IMG/VR virus record: IMGVR_UViG_3300027973_000071
Coordinates: 1-52,723 of that record
Length of the DNA stretch: 52,723 bases
From: a virus
Strand: one strand, 5' to 3'
A model generated the notes under the pieces. The model did no database searches and was not told the DNA's origin. It saw only the letters and a program-made list of their open reading frames with translations. Below, piece after piece: positions 1-7,771 of the stretch. Numbering within the stretch: the stretch's first letter is position 1; every line of letters starts with the position of its first letter. The translations under genes were made by a program, and so were the position numbers.

Positions 1-49
1 GCATAGTCAGCTCCAAAAAAGTGTTGTGGGACAAGCACAGGCCCACGGG

Positions 50-69
50 GGTGGATAACCTGTGCATAA
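50..69. promoter_or_regulatory. Two DnaA-box-like sites
   Basis: Positions 61-69 read TGTGCATAA, an exact match to the reverse complement of the DnaA consensus TTATNCACA. Positions 50-58 read GGTGGATAA, one base off the same consensus, in the same orientation and 11 bp upstream. Host DnaA binding here is an inference from the motif. They lie at the left end of a gene-poor region that also carries repeats, which fits a replication or control site. Confidence 0.4.
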
Positions 70-95
70 GTGGTTGGAATAACCCAAAAGTTGTA

Positions 96-119
96 GGTCT
101 TCCCCCGTTAGGGAAGACC
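96..119. other. Perfect 9-bp stem hairpin
   Basis: GGTCTTCCC (96-104) and GGGAAGACC (111-119) pair perfectly around a 6-nt loop. No U-tract follows on either strand, so an ordinary rho-independent terminator is unlikely. It lies in the non-coding left region about 30 bp from the DnaA-like sites. It could be a protein-binding site, part of an origin, or an RNA structure. Confidence 0.55.
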
Positions 120-348
120 GAAAACGTGTCTCCGGAGCGAAAAGGGTGCTGGATTGCAGGGAGGCTGGCAGGAATCAGGAAGCGTAGGCACGGGTAGGGT
201 GGGGGAGTACCTGGACTTCGTGGTAAGACCTGGGGGGCTTGAGGACTCCACAGCATATGCCCCATCACGCACGAGTTGCATAACTCACAACCCCTGCAAT
301 CTTCAATGGCTCCAGGACGCATCAGATCAATCCAGGATCGACGAACGT
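120..348. other. Gene-poor stretch, nothing firm seen
   Basis: No convincing coding sequence, tRNA or repeat was found here. An open frame from 154 to 417 exists on the + strand, but it has unusual Gly/Trp/Arg-rich composition, no clear ribosome binding site, and overlaps the structured element at 349-427, so it is not called. Confidence 0.4.
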
Positions 349-427
349 GGGCGGGGTGGGGCTACCCCCTATGGACCACTGGAAAACGCCTTAGGGGGGC
401 TTATAAACCCCGCCTAGAATTTTTTTT
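349..427 (+). terminator. Nested-stem structured element with T8 tract
   Basis: An outer stem pairs GGCGGGG (350-356) with CCCCGCC (408-414). An inner stem pairs 365-374 with 389-398, ten positions with one T-T mismatch. A tract of eight T follows at 420-427. A competing hairpin, GGGG-CTA-CCCC at 358-368, would break the inner stem, so two conformations are possible. It may be a terminator ending leftward transcription, or a leader structure, because the small gene at 449 starts 22 bp after the T tract. The 5-nt gap between stem and T tract is not textbook. Confidence 0.5.
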
Positions 428-448
428 ACCGTAAACGAAGGAGCTGTA

Positions 449-721
449 ATGCTTAAAGCTGAGGAAGTGCAGGCGTTCTTGAGGCAGTTTGAGCCTCTGC
501 GAGAGATAAGCGTAGACGAGTCGAGCCAAGTTGTGTTCGCCCCGTGGCTCGTCAGGGTCCACGGAAGCGTGATGATCTACGGCGAGCCTCATGCGTTCGA
601 GGCTGAGCTGGACCTACGAGAGTTTGGCGGGGCGGAAGACCTGATGAAGCTGGTTGAGCAACTGCTCAAGAGCTTTGCTGCGGCTGCTCAGGTGGTGAAC
701 GCCAAGGCTTCTGTGGCTTAA
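449..721 (+). CDS. Small hypothetical protein, 90 aa
   Basis: I do not recognise this protein. The ATG at 449 has a good ribosome binding site (AAGGAG, spacing 6), which supports translation. The product mixes predicted helices at the start (LKAEEVQAFLRQF) and end (EDLMKLVEQLLKSF) with a central beta-like part; there is no signal peptide or membrane segment. It stands alone between a structured T-tract element and the repeat-rich region at 722-940, so it is probably transcribed separately from the packaging genes. Confidence 0.6.
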   Translation: MLKAEEVQAFLRQFEPLREISVDESSQVVFAPWLVRVHGSVMIYGEPHAFEAELDLREFGGAEDLMKLVEQLLKSFAAAAQVVNAKASVA

Positions 722-731
722 CGCTCTACGG

Positions 732-766
732 ATAACCGTACTACGGTATATCCGTATTACGGTTAT
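732..766. repeat. 15-bp inverted repeat, TACGGTTAT core
   Basis: ATAACCGTACTACGG (732-746) and CCGTATTACGGTTAT (752-766) are inverted repeats with one mismatch around a TATAT spacer. The TACGGTTAT core reappears in the direct repeats at 888-919. A shared core in both orientations is typical of binding sites for one DNA-binding protein, such as a replication initiator or a repressor. Confidence 0.7.
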
Positions 767-880
767 ACTAAGAATAAGATATACCTTAGGATATTTATTA
801 GTTTTGGATAAGGTATAGATATTCTTTGTATAAGTATTGGATATTGTTTATGGATAGTTATTGTTTTGGATATATACAAG
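767..880. repeat. AT-rich stretch with five GGATA repeats
   Basis: This stretch is strongly AT-rich in a GC-rich genome. GGATA occurs five times (789, 806, 839, 852 and 868), several as TTGGATA. Flanked by TACGGTTAT repeats on both sides, it resembles the unwinding element of a replication origin. An alternative is a strong promoter region for the late genes. No coding sequence is seen. Confidence 0.5.
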
Positions 881-887
881 ACGGTAT

Positions 888-919
888 CCCATAGTACGGT
901 TATCCCATAGTACGGTTAT
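888..919. repeat. Two tandem 16-bp direct repeats
   Basis: CCCATAGTACGGTTAT occurs twice head to tail at 888-903 and 904-919 with no mismatch. A partial copy, ACGGTAT, sits just upstream at 881-887. The repeats share TACGGTTAT with the inverted repeat at 732-766. This looks like an iteron or operator array. Confidence 0.75.
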
Positions 920-1144
920 ACGTATAAGAATACAGCAAGGATCGTGCCAGCTTTTTTTTGAGGCTGTGCCGGGCCCCTGGTTCGAAGAACACCAGATACG
1001 CTGGAGTTGGTTTCTATGTAGGCCATCTCCCAGCGGAAGGTGGAGGCAACATCCGCAGTCAGGGATCCGATTCCGACTCCTTTACGGATTGACCTGACCG
1101 TCTGGCCCACGCTACGGGCCGCTCCAAGAGGTTGAGTTGGTTTT
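920..1144. other. Non-coding leader before packaging genes
   Basis: No gene is supported here. It lies between the repeat array and the terminator at 1145-1179. CTGGT (977-981) and ACCAG (about 991-995) can form a short hairpin. No tRNA clover-leaf was found. Frames open on the minus strand in this area are low-complexity shadows. Confidence 0.35.
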
Positions 1145-1179
1145 AAGGCTCCGGGTGCTAATGCGCTCGGGGCCTTTTT
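1145..1179 (+). terminator. Rho-independent terminator
   Basis: AAGGCTCCG (1145-1153) pairs with CGGGGCCTT (1168-1176), nine pairs including one G-T wobble, and the stem runs into T5 at 1175-1179. It ends transcription coming from the left region just before the first packaging gene at 1240, so the late genes either start between 1180 and 1240 or are expressed by readthrough. Confidence 0.7.
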
Positions 1180-1239
1180 CTTTGAGAACCCCAGAGACAA
1201 TCCGTTTCATATGCCACCAACGGCAACGCAGGAGTTGAT

Positions 1240-1482
1240 ATGGCAGCGCGAATGCGCAAGACGCACCAAGACGACGTAAGAGCAAAGATCCAGGCGACCC
1301 AACTGGTCAACCGGCTGATGTCGCACATCCAGGGCACGGTCAACCTGAACCCGTCGCAAGTGACCGCCATCAAGATCCTGCTGGACAAGAGCCTGCCCAA
1401 CCTGTCGGACGTTAAGATCGAGTCGGGCGGACAAGGCATCACGTTCAACCTGAACGCCAACCTTCCAAAACAGAATGGCTGA
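1240..1482 (+). CDS. Terminase small subunit-like protein
   Basis: This 80-residue protein has the form of short phage small-terminase proteins: a basic N-terminus, a helix with the TTQLVNRLMSH-type pattern (here ATQLVNRLMSHIQG), and a segment like VNLNPSQVTAIKILLDKSLPNLS, common in proteins directly upstream of large terminases. The expected role is recognising phage DNA for packaging. Its start has GGAG at good spacing. Its stop overlaps the start of the large subunit by 8 bp, so the two are coupled. The family assignment rests on size, pattern and position rather than a catalytic motif. Confidence 0.65.
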   Translation: MAARMRKTHQDDVRAKIQATQLVNRLMSHIQGTVNLNPSQVTAIKILLDKSLPNLSDVKIESGGQGITFNLNANLPKQNG

Positions 1483-2932
1483 GGCAGTAGCAGAGCATGA
1501 CGAAGGGCAAGTCACCTACTTCCCGCCCGGACCTCAAGCCGCCAAGTTCCACGGAGACAACTCCTTCGTCCGGGGTCTCATGGGCCCTGTCGGTTCTGGT
1601 AAGTCGTCTTCCTGCTGCTCCGAGATCGTCATGCGGGCCATCCGCCAGGAGCCCTGGTACGACGGGGTCCGCCGGTCCCGCTGGGCCGTCATCCGAAACA
1701 CCTACCCCGAACTAAAGTCCACGACCATCAAGACGTGGCAAACGTGGTTCCCGCCTCATGTGGCGCCAATCCGTTGGGATACGCCGATTACCTCGACCAT
1801 GCGGATCGATGACATCGGCGACGGAACCGCGATGGAGCTTGAGGTCATCTTCTTGGCGCTTGACTCGGAGATGGACACCGGCAAGCTACGCTCGCTGGAA
1901 CTGACTGGCGTCTGGATCAACGAAGCGTCCGAGATCTCTCGCGGCGTCTTCGACATGTGTACGCAGCGGGTGGGTCGCTACCCTTCCAAGCTCAAGGGTG
2001 GCCCGAGCTGGACCGGCGTGATCATGGATACCAACCCGCCGGATGACGACCATTGGTACTACCAGTTCGCCGAGCAAGACACGCCAAAGACGTGGAAGTT
2101 CTTCCGCCAGCCGGGCGGCCTGTACCGCGACGAGGACGGCGAGTACCACCCGAACCCCGACGCCGAGAACACGGACAACTTGCCCAACGGGCACGGCTAC
2201 TACCTTCAGCAGCTCGGCGGCAAACAGGACGGCTGGATCAACGTGTTCCTCATGGGAAACTACGGAACGACCAGCAGCGGCAAGCCAGTCTTCCCCGAGT
2301 GGAACGATCGAGTGCATGTCTCCGACGAACCGCTTGAGCCCGTGCGCGGCCTGCCCATCATCATGGGATGGGACTTTGGTCTTACTCCGGCCTGCATCAT
2401 CGGGCAGCAAATGCCAAACGGTCAGCTTCGCATCCTTGAGGAAATCATTTCCGAGGACATGGGCATACGGCAGTTCACCTCCGATGTGGTGCGACCGATC
2501 TTGACCAACAAGTACAACGGCTTTGTTCGCTTTTCTGAGGGCGACCCAGCCGGACAGATTCGTGCTCAGACGGATGAGCGCACTTGTCTTCAAGAGCTGC
2601 TTGAGTTGGGCATTCCAACTGAGCCAGCCGCAACCAACGACTGGGTACCGCGCCGAGAGTCGGTTGCTTACTTTTTGACGCGCATGATTGACGGCGGGCC
2701 TGGCATGTTGCTAGACCCCCGCTGCTCTACGCTGCGCAAAGGTTTTAATGGTCGCTACCGCTATGAGCGCCTGAAAACTTCAGGCCAAGCGCGATACAGG
2801 GACCGGCCCGTCAAGGATGCCTTTTCGCATCCGCACGACGCTCTCCAATACCTGTGCATGCGAGTTCGTAACGGGCTGCGTCCCGTCTCGGCACGCCAAA
2901 TCGCACAAGCTAGTACCAGAGGCTGGACATGA
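1475..2932 (+). CDS. terL: Terminase large subunit
   Basis: The ATPase-nuclease motor that packages DNA into the prohead. Walker A is GPVGSGKSS at residues 37-45; a Walker-B-like strand with its acidic residue is GVWINEAS at 145-152. The C-terminal RNase-H-like nuclease carries likely metal ligands at D300 (MGWDFG), D357 (SEGDPAG) and in DAFSHPHDALQYL (448-460). At 485 residues it is full length. It overlaps the small subunit upstream and the portal gene downstream (ATGA-type), which is the classical packaging order. Confidence 0.95.
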   Translation: MAEAVAEHDEGQVTYFPPGPQAAKFHGDNSFVRGLMGPVGSGKSSSCCSEIVMRAIRQEPWYDGVRRSRWAVIRNTYPELKSTTIKTWQTWFPPHVAPIRWDTPITSTMRIDDIGDGTAMELEVIFLALDSEMDTGKLRSLELTGVWINEASEISRGVFDMCTQRVGRYPSKLKGGPSWTGVIMDTNPPDDDHWYYQFAEQDTPKTWKFFRQPGGLYRDEDGEYHPNPDAENTDNLPNGHGYYLQQLGGKQDGWINVFLMGNYGTTSSGKPVFPEWNDRVHVSDEPLEPVRGLPIIMGWDFGLTPACIIGQQMPNGQLRILEEIISEDMGIRQFTSDVVRPILTNKYNGFVRFSEGDPAGQIRAQTDERTCLQELLELGIPTEPAATNDWVPRRESVAYFLTRMIDGGPGMLLDPRCSTLRKGFNGRYRYERLKTSGQARYRDRPVKDAFSHPHDALQYLCMRVRNGLRPVSARQIAQASTRGWT

Positions 2933-4944
2933 ACGGTATCGCCATTGTTGGGGCGGGTGCGCCCCCTCCTCTCAACGTAGACATCAAGACCGACCAAAAG
3001 GTTGAGTTGATCGAGATGCTGCACTCGGACCTATCGCGACACATCGGCGATTGCTGGGAGCGGGCAAAGTTCGCAAAGACCGAGATCACCGAACGCCTGC
3101 TCAAGTGCGAGCGGCAGCGCCGAGGCGTCTACGACCCAGAGCGCGAAATCGAAATTGCCAAGACAGGCGGCTCTGACATCTTCATGCGGATCACGGACAT
3201 CAAAGCCCGTGCTGCTGCAAACTGGATTACCGACGTCATGATCGGTAATGGGCGGCGTGTGTTTGAGTTGGACCCAGCTAATGAGCCGGAGCTGCCGCCG
3301 GAAATAGCTGCCGGCATCGTAGAGCTTGTACAGCTAGAGCAGCAGGCGTTTCTGGAGCAAGGCGGTCAAGTCCACCCTGAGGCATTTCGGGTGAGGATGG
3401 AACAAGTCCACGACCAAATCATAAACCGCATGCGAGAGGAGGCCGACAAGACCGCTAACCGCATGGAAAACAAGATTGACGATCAGCTTTCTTCCGGTGG
3501 TTTTGATAACGCTTTGCGCGAGTTCATCGACGACTTTGTGACCTACCCGACGGCAATCCTCAAGGGCCCGGTCATCCGTCGAAAAAAGCAGATGAAGTGG
3601 GGGCCGAAGTTCCAGCCAGTCATCATCAATGATTTCAGCCGAGAGACCTACCGCGTCAATCCGCATGACGCCTTCCCCTCGCCAAACTCCAGCTCGGTAA
3701 ACGACAACTTCTTCATTGAGCGTATGCGTTTGACCCGTTCGGCGCTTCAGTCGATGCGTAGCGCTCCTGGCGTGTCCGACGCTGAGATCGATCAGGTTCT
3801 TGAGCGTTTTGGCGAAACCGGATTCCGTCAGTGGCTGATGGGCGACCAGGAGCGCGATCGCCTGGAAGGCAAGCCGCACGCCCTTCTTTACACCAGGGAA
3901 GTGATCGAGGCTATTGAGTTCTGGGGTAGCGTCAGCGGCAAGATGCTGATGGATTGGGGCTACAAAGGCAAGAAGCTAGATCCGTACAAGGAGTACGAGA
4001 TCACCGCTATTCAGATCGGCCCGTTCATCATCAAGTGCATCTTGAACCCCGATCCTCTTGGCGCTCGCCCATATGAAATCGCGCAGTGGGTTCCGATACC
4101 CGGTGCTTTCTGGGGCACTGCACTGACTGAGCAGATGCGTGATGTTCAGATCATGTGCAACGCGGCAGCCAGATCACTCGCCAACAACATGGCGATTGCT
4201 TCCGGCCCTCAGGCGGAAATTGCGGTAGACCGCCTGCCTGACGGCGAGCCCATCACGCAAATGTTCCCTTGGAAGATTTGGCAAACGACTAGCGACCGCA
4301 CCGGGGGCGGCCAACCTGCCGTGCGTTTCTTTCAGCCAAACATGAACGCACAGGAGCTCATGGCCGTCTATCAGTACTTCATGAAACAAGCAGATGAAGT
4401 GACTGGCGTACCGTCCTATGTTTACGGCGGTGGCGCAGGCTCCGGAGCAGGACGAACGGCGTCCGGCCTTTCGATGCTGATGGACAACGCAGCAAAAGGT
4501 ATTAAGAACTCCATTGCCTCCATTGATGTTGTGGTCGCTTCAGTGGTTCAGCGGATGTACGTACACAACATGCTGTATGACCCCGACATGTCATGTAAGG
4601 GTGACTTCAAGATTCGCGCCCGTGGAGCTATGGGCTTGGTTGCCAAAGAGCAGCTTCAGATGCGCCGCAACGAATTCTTGCAAGCAACAGCCAATCCTGT
4701 CGATCTTCAGATTGTCGGCGCTGAGGGCAGGGCATACCTCTTGCGAGAGCTGGCCGAGTCGCTTCAGATGGACACAGACAAACTTGTTCCAACAACTGAA
4801 AAGCTCGAGTTCAAGCAAGAGCAAATGCAGGCTATGGCTATGCAGCAAATGGCCGCACAGCAACAAGCAGCACCACAAGCACCAGCTACGCTCGATGCAG
4901 CCGGCAACCCGGCAGGCGGAGCGGAAGCAAACATAGTCCAGTAA
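2929..4944 (+). CDS. Portal protein
   Basis: A 671-residue portal of the podovirus type, forming the dodecameric ring at the unique vertex through which DNA enters and leaves. The N-terminal part is helical (many acidic/basic helices around residues 20-210), and the central part contains RETYRVNPHDAFPSPNSSSV and a WVPIPGAFWG segment seen in phage portals. The C-terminus is rich in Gln and Ala (residues about 625-671), as in many podovirus portals. The gene begins inside the terminase stop codon. Position and length agree with the call; I cannot name a closer subfamily. Confidence 0.9.
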   Translation: MNGIAIVGAGAPPPLNVDIKTDQKVELIEMLHSDLSRHIGDCWERAKFAKTEITERLLKCERQRRGVYDPEREIEIAKTGGSDIFMRITDIKARAAANWITDVMIGNGRRVFELDPANEPELPPEIAAGIVELVQLEQQAFLEQGGQVHPEAFRVRMEQVHDQIINRMREEADKTANRMENKIDDQLSSGGFDNALREFIDDFVTYPTAILKGPVIRRKKQMKWGPKFQPVIINDFSRETYRVNPHDAFPSPNSSSVNDNFFIERMRLTRSALQSMRSAPGVSDAEIDQVLERFGETGFRQWLMGDQERDRLEGKPHALLYTREVIEAIEFWGSVSGKMLMDWGYKGKKLDPYKEYEITAIQIGPFIIKCILNPDPLGARPYEIAQWVPIPGAFWGTALTEQMRDVQIMCNAAARSLANNMAIASGPQAEIAVDRLPDGEPITQMFPWKIWQTTSDRTGGGQPAVRFFQPNMNAQELMAVYQYFMKQADEVTGVPSYVYGGGAGSGAGRTASGLSMLMDNAAKGIKNSIASIDVVVASVVQRMYVHNMLYDPDMSCKGDFKIRARGAMGLVAKEQLQMRRNEFLQATANPVDLQIVGAEGRAYLLRELAESLQMDTDKLVPTTEKLEFKQEQMQAMAMQQMAAQQQAAPQAPATLDAAGNPAGGAEANIVQ

Positions 4945-4952
4945 GGAAAATC

Positions 4953-5174
4953 ATGATGAAGAAGCCCATGCCGTTTGCCGGCAAAGAATCCAAGCGCGAA
5001 GAGCTCATGGAAAAGAAGATGCCTGCCAAGAAGTACATGGCCGGAGAAAAGCGTGAAGCCGAGCGAGTTGGTTATGCCAACGGAGGTCTTGTTGTTGCGG
5101 GATACGGTGCCCCTAACGAGTGCACGTATAACCAAGGCCCGGGCGTGCGCAGCCGTCAAGACTACAAAAAGTAA
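4953..5174 (+). CDS. Small basic protein after portal, 73 aa
   Basis: I do not recognise a function. The product is very rich in Lys and Glu and ends with a Gly/Tyr-rich segment (YANGGLVVAGYG). The start has AAGGA 5 bases upstream, and the gene sits 8 bp after the portal stop. Small basic proteins at this spot are frequent in podovirus head modules, so a structural or assembly role is plausible but inferred from position only. Confidence 0.7.
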   Translation: MMKKPMPFAGKESKREELMEKKMPAKKYMAGEKREAERVGYANGGLVVAGYGAPNECTYNQGPGVRSRQDYKK

Positions 5175-5177
5175 TAC

Positions 5178-5408
5178 GTGCTGAATAAACCACCACGTAC
5201 AGTAATTGCATCGTTGTCGTCCTTAGACGGCAACAGTGATTTCGAAGAGGTGTGTAAGTGGCTTGAGGATTCCCTTGCCACAATCCGCCTTTTCAACGAT
5301 TCAACGCGAGAAGAAGTGCAGTCTCGCTGGAATCAAGGGGCATCCCAGGCACTCGCCGAGTTTCTTGAAAAGAAGCGAACGGCCAGGGACACGCTCCGGA
5401 AAATGTAA
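5178..5408 (+). CDS. Small hypothetical head-region protein, 76 aa
   Basis: It starts at a GTG three bases after the previous stop. The protein is helical, with a C-terminal segment ASQALAEFLEKKRTARDTLRK likely to form one long helix. No motif or family is recognised. It lies between the portal and scaffold genes, so a role in head assembly is the simplest guess. Confidence 0.6.
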   Translation: MLNKPPRTVIASLSSLDGNSDFEEVCKWLEDSLATIRLFNDSTREEVQSRWNQGASQALAEFLEKKRTARDTLRKM

Positions 5409-5536
5409 TTAGTCCCAATTTGGGACAACGCTTGTTCGGTGGCGATTCACCGGCAAACCGAGAACACCGGAACAACCTAACAAGGGTGACCGCATTGACG
5501 GCCCCGAGTTGGAAGTGAAGGCTCTAGGAGAAGTAA

Positions 5537-6481
5537 TTGAACCTCCCCCGCGCCGTCGTAGAGGCGGAAAGAAAGGCAGAAGAAGCTCTTCAACGAATTG
5601 CTCAGGCTCGACAAGCCCAGCAATCTTCACCGGATCCGGCGCCACCGGCTTCGAGTGAACCGGCCCCGGCCACACCGCCGGCTCCGAGCGAACCAGTAGC
5701 GCAGGCAACCCCCGCGCCCACCAACACCCCGAGCGAGCCGGCCAGCCCGCAGGGAGACGACAAGTGGGAAGCTAGGTACAAGACGCTGCACGGCAAATAC
5801 AACGCCGAGGTTCCGCGATTGCATGCGGCGCTCAAAGAGCGTGAAGGCAAGTTGGAAAGTCTGACCGAGGAAGTGGAGGCGTTGCGGTCTTCGCTGGCGA
5901 AACCTAAAGAATCGCTGGTCAAGCCCGAGGAAGTGAATGAGTTTGGCGAGCCTCTCGTTGACCTGATCCGTCGCGCTGCGCGTGAAGAGGTATCGGGTAA
6001 AGACGATGAGATCACCAAGCTCAAAAAGCGGATTGAGTCGTTTGAGGCTCAGACGGTTCAGACCAAAGAAGTCGGCTTCTTCGAGAAGCTGGTGCAGATG
6101 GTCCCGGACTGGATGGCTGTCAACGACGATCCGGACTTCCATGCATGGCTGGGTGAAGTCGATGAGTTCACCGGCTATCAACGCCAAGACATTCTGTCGC
6201 AGGCAGAAGAGAAGCGCGATGCAGATCGCGTTGCCAGATTCTTCAATGCGTTCAAGAAGGTTCAACAAGACACCGCTGCGGCTTCTTCGCAGTCGTTGGA
6301 ATCGCAAGTTGCCCCTATGACGACTCGGACTCCCGAGGCGCCCAAGGGCAGGAAGATCTGGACCCGTGGCGAAGTCGCTGACTTCTACGCTCGGGCTCGG
6401 GGAGGCGAGTACAGCGATGAACAGGAGGCTGCAATTGAGAATGAAATCCAGCTTGCGATTCGAGAACGAAGAATCCGATAG
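5537..6481 (+). CDS. Scaffolding-like head protein
   Basis: A 314-residue, mostly helical, charged protein located immediately before the major capsid gene, where scaffolding proteins sit. Residues about 5-30 are an EAERKAEEALQRIAQA-type coiled coil; 30-75 are Pro/Ala/Ser-rich linker; 80-175 contain further coiled coils (KEREGKLESLTEEVEALRSS). The C-terminus is basic (residues about 268-314), as scaffolds often are where they bind coat. The start is a TTG directly after an in-frame TAA, with AGGAG 6 bases upstream. Another frame just upstream encodes a scaffold-like N-terminus, so the true N-terminus is uncertain (see findings). Confidence 0.75.
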   Translation: MNLPRAVVEAERKAEEALQRIAQARQAQQSSPDPAPPASSEPAPATPPAPSEPVAQATPAPTNTPSEPASPQGDDKWEARYKTLHGKYNAEVPRLHAALKEREGKLESLTEEVEALRSSLAKPKESLVKPEEVNEFGEPLVDLIRRAAREEVSGKDDEITKLKKRIESFEAQTVQTKEVGFFEKLVQMVPDWMAVNDDPDFHAWLGEVDEFTGYQRQDILSQAEEKRDADRVARFFNAFKKVQQDTAAASSQSLESQVAPMTTRTPEAPKGRKIWTRGEVADFYARARGGEYSDEQEAAIENEIQLAIRERRIR

Positions 6482-6508
6482 CAGGCTACCTTATTTGAGG
6501 TAATAAAA

Positions 6509-7492
6509 ATGTCTCTCGCAGTTTCGGGCAATTACTACGGCGCCGGTTCCGGCACCGACTCTTACGCTGGCGCTTCGGGCTTCATCCCGGAGATCTGGTC
6601 TGGCAAACTCCAGGTCAAGTTCTACAAGTCCACCGTCCTCGGTGAGATCACGAACAACGACTGGGAAGGCGAGATCAAGGGCCAAGGCGACAAGATCACC
6701 ATCCGCACCATCCCGACCATCACCGTCAGCAGCTACTCCAAGGGCCAGAACCTGACCAGTCAGGTTCCGACCTCCACTCCCCTAGAGCTGAACATCGACA
6801 AGGGCAAGTACTTCGCCGTCGTCCTGGACGATGTCGATGCCACCCAGGCCGACATTAAGCTGATGGACATGTTCACGAACGACGCTTCGCAGCAGATGAA
6901 GATTGCCATCGACGCCGATGTTCTCGGCTCTGTGTATGCTGACGCTGCCACCGCTAACAAGGGCGCTACCGCTGGCGCCATCTCCGGCGACATCAACCTG
7001 GGCGCTACTGGCGCTCCCCGTCAGGCCACCAGCTCTACCGTGCTGGACCTCCTGCTGGACATGGGTCAAGTGCTGGACGAGCAGAACGTGCCGGAAGATG
7101 GCCGTTGGGTCGTGATCCCTGCTTGGATGGCTTCGCTGATCAAGCGCTCTGACCTGAAGCAGGCTTACCTGACCGGCGACTCCGTCACCCCCCTGCGTAA
7201 CGGCAAGATCGGCATGATCGACCGCTTCATGGTCTACGTGTCGAACAACCTGTCCAGCGCAACCGATCTGGGTGCTGATTCTGCTGCCGGCGGCACTGGC
7301 GCCAACGCAGACTACAAGGCCTGGAACATCATGGCTGGTACCCGCGATGCCATTTCGTTCGCTTCGCAGATGACCAACGTGGAAACCATCCGCGCTCAGT
7401 CCACCTTCGGCAACATCGTGCGCGGCTTGAACGTGTACGGCTTCAAGGTGACCAAGCCCGAGGCTCTGGTTGCCGCCTACGTCCGGAAGTAA
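6509..7492 (+). CDS. Major capsid protein
   Basis: The 327-residue shell protein. Sequence features typical of phage coat proteins of the HK97 fold include an N-terminal segment (FIPEIWSGKLQVKF), GDKITIRTIPTITV, a central DDVDATQADIKLMDMF stretch, and a late FASQMTNVETIRAQSTFGNIVRGLNVYGFKV segment. It follows the scaffold gene and is followed by a strong terminator, which isolates it as a highly expressed unit. No maturation protease gene is evident beside it, so a scaffold-type (P22-like) maturation is more likely than proteolysis. Confidence 0.9.
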   Translation: MSLAVSGNYYGAGSGTDSYAGASGFIPEIWSGKLQVKFYKSTVLGEITNNDWEGEIKGQGDKITIRTIPTITVSSYSKGQNLTSQVPTSTPLELNIDKGKYFAVVLDDVDATQADIKLMDMFTNDASQQMKIAIDADVLGSVYADAATANKGATAGAISGDINLGATGAPRQATSSTVLDLLLDMGQVLDEQNVPEDGRWVVIPAWMASLIKRSDLKQAYLTGDSVTPLRNGKIGMIDRFMVYVSNNLSSATDLGADSAAGGTGANADYKAWNIMAGTRDAISFASQMTNVETIRAQSTFGNIVRGLNVYGFKVTKPEALVAAYVRK

Positions 7493-7508
7493 TTCTTCCG
7501 TTCTAAAT

Positions 7509-7541
7509 AGGGGGAGGGGGGAAGCCTCCTCCCCCTTTTTT
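7509..7541 (+). terminator. Strong rho-independent terminator after capsid
   Basis: GGGGGAGG (7510-7517) pairs with CCTCCCCC (7528-7535), followed by T6 at 7536-7541. It lies 17 bp after the capsid stop and only 5 bp before the next start, so downstream late genes probably depend on partial readthrough, giving more capsid than adaptor transcript. Confidence 0.85.
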
Positions 7542-7546
7542 CATTT

Positions 7547-7771
7547 ATGACTAAACTTCTCAAGCAAATCCCCTCCGGCTACATCTACGTATGGACTCCT
7601 CTGCTCGCAGAGCGAGCCGACATGGTGCCCTTCGAGCAAGAGAACACCAGAGAAAATCCAGTCGTAGAAGCGGCAGTCGCTCAACCGGAGCCGGAAGTGA
7701 GCAAAGCCATCGAGGCGTTCCGCGCCAAGCATGGCGGACGGAAGGCGAAACCTAAACCGGGTGTTGCATGA
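7547..7771 (+). CDS. Small hypothetical protein after capsid, 74 aa
   Basis: The N-terminus (KQIPSGYIYVWTPLLAER) resembles a short segment found in small proteins directly downstream of podovirus capsid genes. The remainder is Glu/Pro-rich and ends in a basic KHGGRKAKPKPG tail. Function is unknown. There is no clear ribosome binding site because the start abuts the terminator. Its last codons overlap the next start, so it is coupled to the adaptor gene. Confidence 0.7.
   Translation: MTKLLKQIPSGYIYVWTPLLAERADMVPFEQENTRENPVVEAAVAQPEPEVSKAIEAFRAKHGGRKAKPKPGVA

Noticed and set aside
154-417. Plus-strand frame of 87 codons in the left region
   Set aside because: No ribosome binding site, unusual composition, and it ends inside the nested-stem element.
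1158-1515. Minus-strand frames opposite the small terminase gene
   Set aside because: Opposite to the packaging operon and low in support; the + strand gene has a good start and family pattern.
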